In this document: in pieces, positions 32,401 through 36,158 of the stretch
Numbering within the stretch: position 1 is the first letter of the stretch
Layout: every line of letters starts with the position of its first letter
From: Prevotella sp.
GTDB taxonomy: Bacteria > Bacteroidota > Bacteroidia > Bacteroidales > Bacteroidaceae
Direction: 5' to 3'
Assembly (NCBI GenBank): GCA_017467565.1
Contig: JAFUSV010000140.1
Coordinates: forward strand, 1 to 36,158
Length of the DNA: 36,158 nucleotides
The notes under the pieces: generated by a model
Told to the model about the DNA's origin: nothing
Seen by the model: only the letters and a program-made list of their open reading frames with translations
Database searches by the model: none
Translations under genes and position numbers: made by a program

Positions 32401-34228
32401 TGCCAACGCCACAGCCGCCGAGGTAGAAAAGGCAAGTCAGGCCGTAAAGGAGGCTGAGAGTAAGATGGAAATTTTCACCGGTGCCAAAGCTAGTGCCAAG
32501 CAAGAACGTGCAGAGGATAAAGCCCGCCGGGAGCGTGAACGAAAAGCCAACGATGCTGCCAAGGCTGAGACGGAGCAGCAGCTGGCCGAACTGACTCACC
32601 GCTATGCGATGGGCCAGATTCTCTACTGCGACTACATCGACGAGCAGGAGCGAATCCAACTGGAGGGCATCGAGCGCCGGATGCTGATATATCGCACAGA
32701 GAGCCTGGAATATCAGAAGCTCAACCATCAACGTGAGGAACTCCTCTTAAATGGTTCAGAGGAATCTCGGAAGCTGTCTCTGGCTAATATGAAGCAGCAA
32801 CATCAGGAACGATTGTCAGCCCTCGAGGCTCAGGCATGGCGTGAGAACATGACAGAGCAGCAGAAGAACGAGATGATATTCCGAGAGAATATGCGCTTCC
32901 TCGACGAACAGCGCATCCTATACCGCCAAGGGACACTGGAGCGAATCAACTTGGAGCGGGAGATAGAGGAAACCGACCAGCAGCACAAACTTCAGCGCGA
33001 GCAATACTACCAGCAGCAGCTGGAGCAGGTGCGTGAGCAATACCTGGGGCTGGCCAATGAACGGGTGAAAGACCTGGCCTTGAAGAATCTCGACGACCTG
33101 CATGCACAAGGATTGCTGAAGGAACAGGAGTATCAGGAGGCCAAACTGGCCATCGAAGCACAGTTCGCAAACTATGAGACTGATAGTGAACATGACCAGC
33201 GCGTCGGTTCCAATGCCCTGAAAGTGGCTCAGAATACCGCCAAAAAGAAACTCGACGGCGAGGGTTCGTCGTCTGCCAGTCTTCCCATCGTGGGTGATAT
33301 CATGCTCTACCAGTCTACCATGGAACAGCTGAAGCAGATGTACCAGAACGATGAGATGACCCATGCCCAGTATCTTGCTGCCAAACAGCAGGCCACCGCT
33401 CAGTTCTGCGCTTCGTTGGCCTCGCAGATGCAGACAGCATATAATTCGGTCAATCAGGTACTCTCAGCGGCCAGCAACTATTTCTCTGCTCAACAGGAGT
33501 ATGAGACAGCTCAGGTGCAGAAGAAATACGAGAAGCAGATTGAAGCCGCTGGCAACAACCAGAAGAAGGTGAAGAAGCTCCAGGAGAAACAGCAGAAAGA
33601 AGAAGCTGCCATCAAGACCAAATATGCAAAGCGGGCCGCTGCCATACAGATGGCGCAGGCCGTGGCACAGACGGCCATCAGCGCCATCAATGCATATTCT
33701 TCTGCTGCTGCTATTCCTGTTGTCGGTCACGTTATGGCACCTATTGCTGCAGCGATGGCCATCGCTGCCGGCATGCTCCAGATAGCGACCATCAAGAAAC
33801 AGCAGCAGGTTCAGGAGGCCGGCTACTACGAGGGTGGTTTCACTGGCGGTCGTCAGTATCGCAAGGAGGCCGGTGTTGTGCATGAAGGCGAGTTCGTGGC
33901 CAATCACCAGGCTGTCAACAATCCAAATATCATACCCTTCCTCAACTTCCTCGACCAGGCGCAGCGCAACAATACCGTTGGCTCCCTCTCGATGCAGGAC
34001 GTATCGCGCTCCATGGGCGCGGGTGGCTCGACGCAGTTGGTTACGCCCATCGTCAACGTGCAGACCGACAATGATCAACTGAACGGAATACTGCAGCTCG
34101 TCAACGAGTCCATTGGTACATTGAACCAGCAGCTGCTTGAAGGCATCAATGCAACCGTTGTCATCGATGGCCCTAACGGGCTTGACCGTCAATATAAGAG
34201 ATATCAGAAACTGAACAACCGCGTATGA
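29480..34228 (+). CDS. Tail tape measure protein (TP901 type)
   Basis: From ATG 29480 it is 1582 residues. Residues 1-340 are coiled-coil rich; 350-520 form the TP901-type core (VRKYTGQSIEEVQRMN, AGRLGISSTSAVLEFVDAA, FAARLSGVGIQAGMTQ); hydrophobic segments occur near 673-690 and 719-739 and again at about 1400-1440; the rest is Gln/Glu/Lys-rich coiled coil. The protein sets tail length and can later reach the membrane during DNA injection. A longer frame to 29432 overlaps the promoter and is rejected. It overlaps the next gene by ATGA. Confidence 0.9.
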   Translation: MATTEKYTTVIELNSEQAKRNLDELRRKVESWKSDLAEAKEKKMGRSFIAAIRKELSEAEKELKKYDSEVARTIDTLNDLQSASVDRIEEAQKSLFRLSKEAPHDSPFYEQLNGMLDQVTQELENIKATKAFEHLQLEAEGATKTFAQTRAEAEFVRHTVENIDTASLKQLKLAEQTAKGIKETAGQGTLEYNGAATSLDKIREKLSEIDVQERKVVTTAAQYNQAMKAIHKDEKVVADEMELIDRTLKNLSTASIRDLEFSIKALKEQIQDTERTGDSVEQLTEKLKLLNAELKKVQDMQKPDEKKENFFARSMNFLNKNWGAITQTLAAYSGLRDIVKGSVEAFAEMDQEMNNVRKYTGQSIEEVQRMNETFKQMDTRTPREQLNQLAGSAGRLGISSTSAVLEFVDAADKINVALGDDLGKGAVDAIGKLAMAFGEDETKGLRGAMLATGSAVNELAQNSAAQAGYLVDFAARLSGVGIQAGMTQSQILGLGAAMDENMQKDEMAATALSQIITKMTTDSETFARIAGKNVEEFSRLVKSDMNEALMQFFEAMNKKGGFTDLAPLFEQMGLDGTRAIGVLSTLSSKIDDVRRHQELATAAYEKGTSVIDEFNVQNDTYQAKLEKARKAFSDLRIELGEKLLPVASVAISTTSIMVRLLSTIINFFLKFRTTIITVTVAMGLLTAAKYKDIAVTKLQNFWNVTLLGTMKKLYAAVMANPWAAAAVGVAALVGFIADLTRRSTEATVAQKAMASVEHDATVKAELERQKIEELRKKIHDNNLKLSERRKYIEDLQEIVPDYVAKISEEGRVYEESTEALDKYIQKIKEKAMVDGAKAKMEELAADRAELVAERMRKNEEIDQRRKEEAERQRNRANRPQTSQGNVAPGSVYENMGASAEIAAMEASRARIDRKIEETDKAIELMGEVAKDAARSVREAAGDGSENNGTNFDTRSFWEQELKDRRAKLKALRDDANATAAEVEKASQAVKEAESKMEIFTGAKASAKQERAEDKARRERERKANDAAKAETEQQLAELTHRYAMGQILYCDYIDEQERIQLEGIERRMLIYRTESLEYQKLNHQREELLLNGSEESRKLSLANMKQQHQERLSALEAQAWRENMTEQQKNEMIFRENMRFLDEQRILYRQGTLERINLEREIEETDQQHKLQREQYYQQQLEQVREQYLGLANERVKDLALKNLDDLHAQGLLKEQEYQEAKLAIEAQFANYETDSEHDQRVGSNALKVAQNTAKKKLDGEGSSSASLPIVGDIMLYQSTMEQLKQMYQNDEMTHAQYLAAKQQATAQFCASLASQMQTAYNSVNQVLSAASNYFSAQQEYETAQVQKKYEKQIEAAGNNQKKVKKLQEKQQKEEAAIKTKYAKRAAAIQMAQAVAQTAISAINAYSSAAAIPVVGHVMAPIAAAMAIAAGMLQIATIKKQQQVQEAGYYEGGFTGGRQYRKEAGVVHEGEFVANHQAVNNPNIIPFLNFLDQAQRNNTVGSLSMQDVSRSMGAGGSTQLVTPIVNVQTDNDQLNGILQLVNESIGTLNQQLLEGINATVVIDGPNGLDRQYKRYQKLNNRV

Positions 34229-36036
34229 TTTACTGTGTTGTGGATGGTGACAGGGTGTATCCTTCCCTGTCGCAGAATATCAAGATTACCCTCGAGAATC
34301 CCGAACTGAAGGATAAAGGGTCGTACACGCTCGACGTGACTTTCCCCATGAGTATCTATGAGAACCAGGTGAAGTTCCGCCACCTGAACCGCATCGACGT
34401 GAGCCTGCAGAAAAACGACTACAAGAGTGCCACGTTGTATGTAGACCACCTGGCCATCATCAGCGGCATCGGGGTAGTGACCAGCGTGAGCAACAAAGAG
34501 GTGAAGCTGCAGATTATGAATGCCAACAGCGAGTTCAAGTATGCCAGCGGATTCGACAAAAGGTATATCGATGATATGTACAAGTGGTGGAATAGTCCGG
34601 GATTGCTGGGTGGGAAGTATCTTCCAGGCAATCCGCCTGTCATATCGGGTACGAGCTTCTTTTCTTTGTTCTGGCCAACGATGATTGACTATGACAAGGC
34701 CATTGAGTCACAGCGTCACGTCGGCGATGCTTCAATAGGCATATATACACCGATATATGATGAAGTAAACGACCGCATCATCAACGAGATTGCCGTGAGT
34801 GGCAGCAAACTGATCATGATTCACCAGCAGTGTCAACCCAATCTGTTGTATATGATGAAAAGTGTTTTAGCGACTATGGGATATACTGCTGACCTGTCCG
34901 CTATTGACGTTTTCCCCTGGAACAAAGTTTATATTGTCAATACTGGGTGTGTGCTGCCTCACTGGACGGTGGAGCGGTTTATCACGGAGTTCAAGGCGTT
35001 CTTCGGTCTCTCGCTCCGTTTTGAGGGTAACAAGGCTGTCTTTGGCCGTATCAACTATGATGCGGAGGCAGTGAGCTATGAATGTCTGGATGAATTTACC
35101 TCTGAATACGATGACGAGGGCATCCAGAGCAACAGTACGAGCAACCTCAGATACAACCTCTATGACTCACCGGAGAAAACATTCTATACGGAGATTCCTG
35201 ATGACATACTAAATGCTTTCACCGTCAGAGAATATGCGTCAGAAAGTGCCATGTACAATGCTTTTCCTGCTCTCACGGACACGGAAAAGGCTCAGTCGAT
35301 ATTCTCTACTCCTACAGGATATTTCTATGCCAGAACGGACAGTGTAACTGCGGCTGGTGCACAATACACACTCGTCAGGACAGGGCAGTTTAACAAACTG
35401 GTCAGAGACAAAGACAATGACGATGCCGAGGAACTGTCTATCGTACCGGTTACCATGGCACGCATCGATACGAAATTCAGACGGCTGACTGTTGATGCGG
35501 ACAGCAGCGGATTATGGCCGACTGGCGATTTCCGGGTGGATGATGAGCAGAATCTTTCTGTCATTATTCCAACGGCTGAAAGTGAGGATGCTACGGACAA
35601 CCAGTATTCCACGGTGCAACAGGCGCTTGAGCTGGGCGATTCTGTCGATGTCTCTACACGTTCAGAATCTGAACGCATGGAGGTGTTCTTCCTCGGTACC
35701 GGCACCAAGAGTTTTACCGCTCTTGAAAAGACAGTCACGATGGCCACCGTCGGTACTGACCATACGATTGACAGCGACTTCAAGGATAAAGTGTCTTTTG
35801 CGCTGTCCAAGGTTCCTGATGGCACCGTATATGTCGGCCAGTTCCATACGGGCAGCAGCCGTATCGATGGCAAGAACCAGCGGTGCCACAAGTTCCTGTG
35901 TGATGAGATACCCGACCCGACACGCATCTATATCTTCCACAACAAACGCTATGTCTGTGAGAAGATAGAGATTCAGATTACGGAGAAGGGCATCGACCAG
36001 GTGAAGACGGGCTACTTCTACGAGATTGTTTCATAG
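34225..36036 (+). CDS. Distal-tail/baseplate-like protein
   Basis: This 603-residue, beta-rich protein follows the tape measure directly with an ATGA overlap, the usual place of a distal tail (Dit-like) or tail-tip protein. The N-terminus has alternating strands (GSYTLDVTFPMSIYENQVKF, NDYKSATLYVDHLAIISGI), similar in feel to Dit-like or baseplate hub domains. No enzyme motif was seen. The C-terminus meets a minus-strand gene at 36031. Confidence 0.6.
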   Translation: MIYCVVDGDRVYPSLSQNIKITLENPELKDKGSYTLDVTFPMSIYENQVKFRHLNRIDVSLQKNDYKSATLYVDHLAIISGIGVVTSVSNKEVKLQIMNANSEFKYASGFDKRYIDDMYKWWNSPGLLGGKYLPGNPPVISGTSFFSLFWPTMIDYDKAIESQRHVGDASIGIYTPIYDEVNDRIINEIAVSGSKLIMIHQQCQPNLLYMMKSVLATMGYTADLSAIDVFPWNKVYIVNTGCVLPHWTVERFITEFKAFFGLSLRFEGNKAVFGRINYDAEAVSYECLDEFTSEYDDEGIQSNSTSNLRYNLYDSPEKTFYTEIPDDILNAFTVREYASESAMYNAFPALTDTEKAQSIFSTPTGYFYARTDSVTAAGAQYTLVRTGQFNKLVRDKDNDDAEELSIVPVTMARIDTKFRRLTVDADSSGLWPTGDFRVDDEQNLSVIIPTAESEDATDNQYSTVQQALELGDSVDVSTRSESERMEVFFLGTGTKSFTALEKTVTMATVGTDHTIDSDFKDKVSFALSKVPDGTVYVGQFHTGSSRIDGKNQRCHKFLCDEIPDPTRIYIFHNKRYVCEKIEIQITEKGIDQVKTGYFYEIVS

Positions 36037-36158
36037 GTCGCCGTCCCAGTCACGTAGTTCGACATGGGCCGTGTGCTTCACCTTGGCATAGCGGTTGGTG
36101 GTGGCGGCATCGGCATGGCGTGCCTGGTCGCGAGCGGTCAGCAGACCGTATTTGTCGA
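36031..36158 (-). CDS. Unknown minus-strand protein, C-terminal part
   Basis: The minus strand is open from the window edge to a stop at 36031-36033, reading a protein-like sequence that ends TAHVELRDWDGDL. It overlaps the last 6 bases of the plus-strand gene, so the two converge. Only about 42 residues are visible. Function unknown. Confidence 0.55.
   Translation of the reverse strand, partial: DKYGLLTARDQARHADAATTNRYAKVKHTAHVELRDWDGDL

Overview
The window is most of the late half of a tailed phage or prophage of a Bacteroidota host, probably Bacteroides or Prevotella-like. The evidence is the family make-up (capsid, terminase, portal, TP901-type tape measure, holin, amidase) together with many promoters of the Bacteroidota form, a -7 box TAnnTTTG with TTTG or CTTG about 20 bases upstream. 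No tRNA, rRNA, IS element, integrase or CRISPR array was recognised. Nearly all genes are on the plus strand, tightly packed and often overlapping by ATGA.

Layout. 1-2077: scaffold-like C-terminus, major capsid protein and a probable tail-tube-like protein, closed by a strong terminator. 2166-6047: head/packaging operon with an unknown protein, a PLD-like protein, two small-terminase-like proteins and the large terminase. 6048-6887: no plus-strand gene, but signs of a decayed minus-strand unit and strong hairpins. 6888-8094: two small proteins and a ComF-like phosphoribosyltransferase. 8095-9326: about 1.2 kb of non-coding DNA with tandem repeats, a roughly 430-base imperfect palindrome and an iteron-like cluster. 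9327-10269: a moron pair (secreted small protein and BRCT protein) with its own promoter and terminator. 10334-11372: a repeat-rich leader and three small genes. 11422-16872: a structural protein, portal, head-completion and neck genes. 16959-23909: receptor-binding and tail-fibre cassette.

23734-26104 is a diversity-generating retroelement (DGR). The variable repeat forms the end of the last tail gene. A near-identical template repeat follows downstream, and then a reverse transcriptase gene. Every mismatch between the two repeats falls on an adenine of the template (9 of 20 in the secure 119-base core, 12 of 25 if 6 more bases are included), the signature of adenine-specific mutagenic retrohoming. 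The system is atypical. The catalytic box reads F-V-D-N instead of [YF]xDD, the DGR motif GxxxSQ reads GxxxAQ, no Avd-like gene lies between template and RT, and a run of nine G at the RT 3' end is placed so that losing one G would fuse the RT in frame to the next ORF, giving a protein of about 550 residues.

26603-28342 is a lysis cassette (holin, amidase, spanin-like protein). 28413-29200 is a self-contained HicA/HicB toxin-antitoxin unit. 29229-36036 carries a small membrane protein, the tape measure protein and a distal-tail protein, meeting a minus-strand gene that runs off the right edge. Together the genes build a long-tailed virion whose terminal adhesin can be rewritten by the DGR, plus cargo that probably matters in the lysogen.
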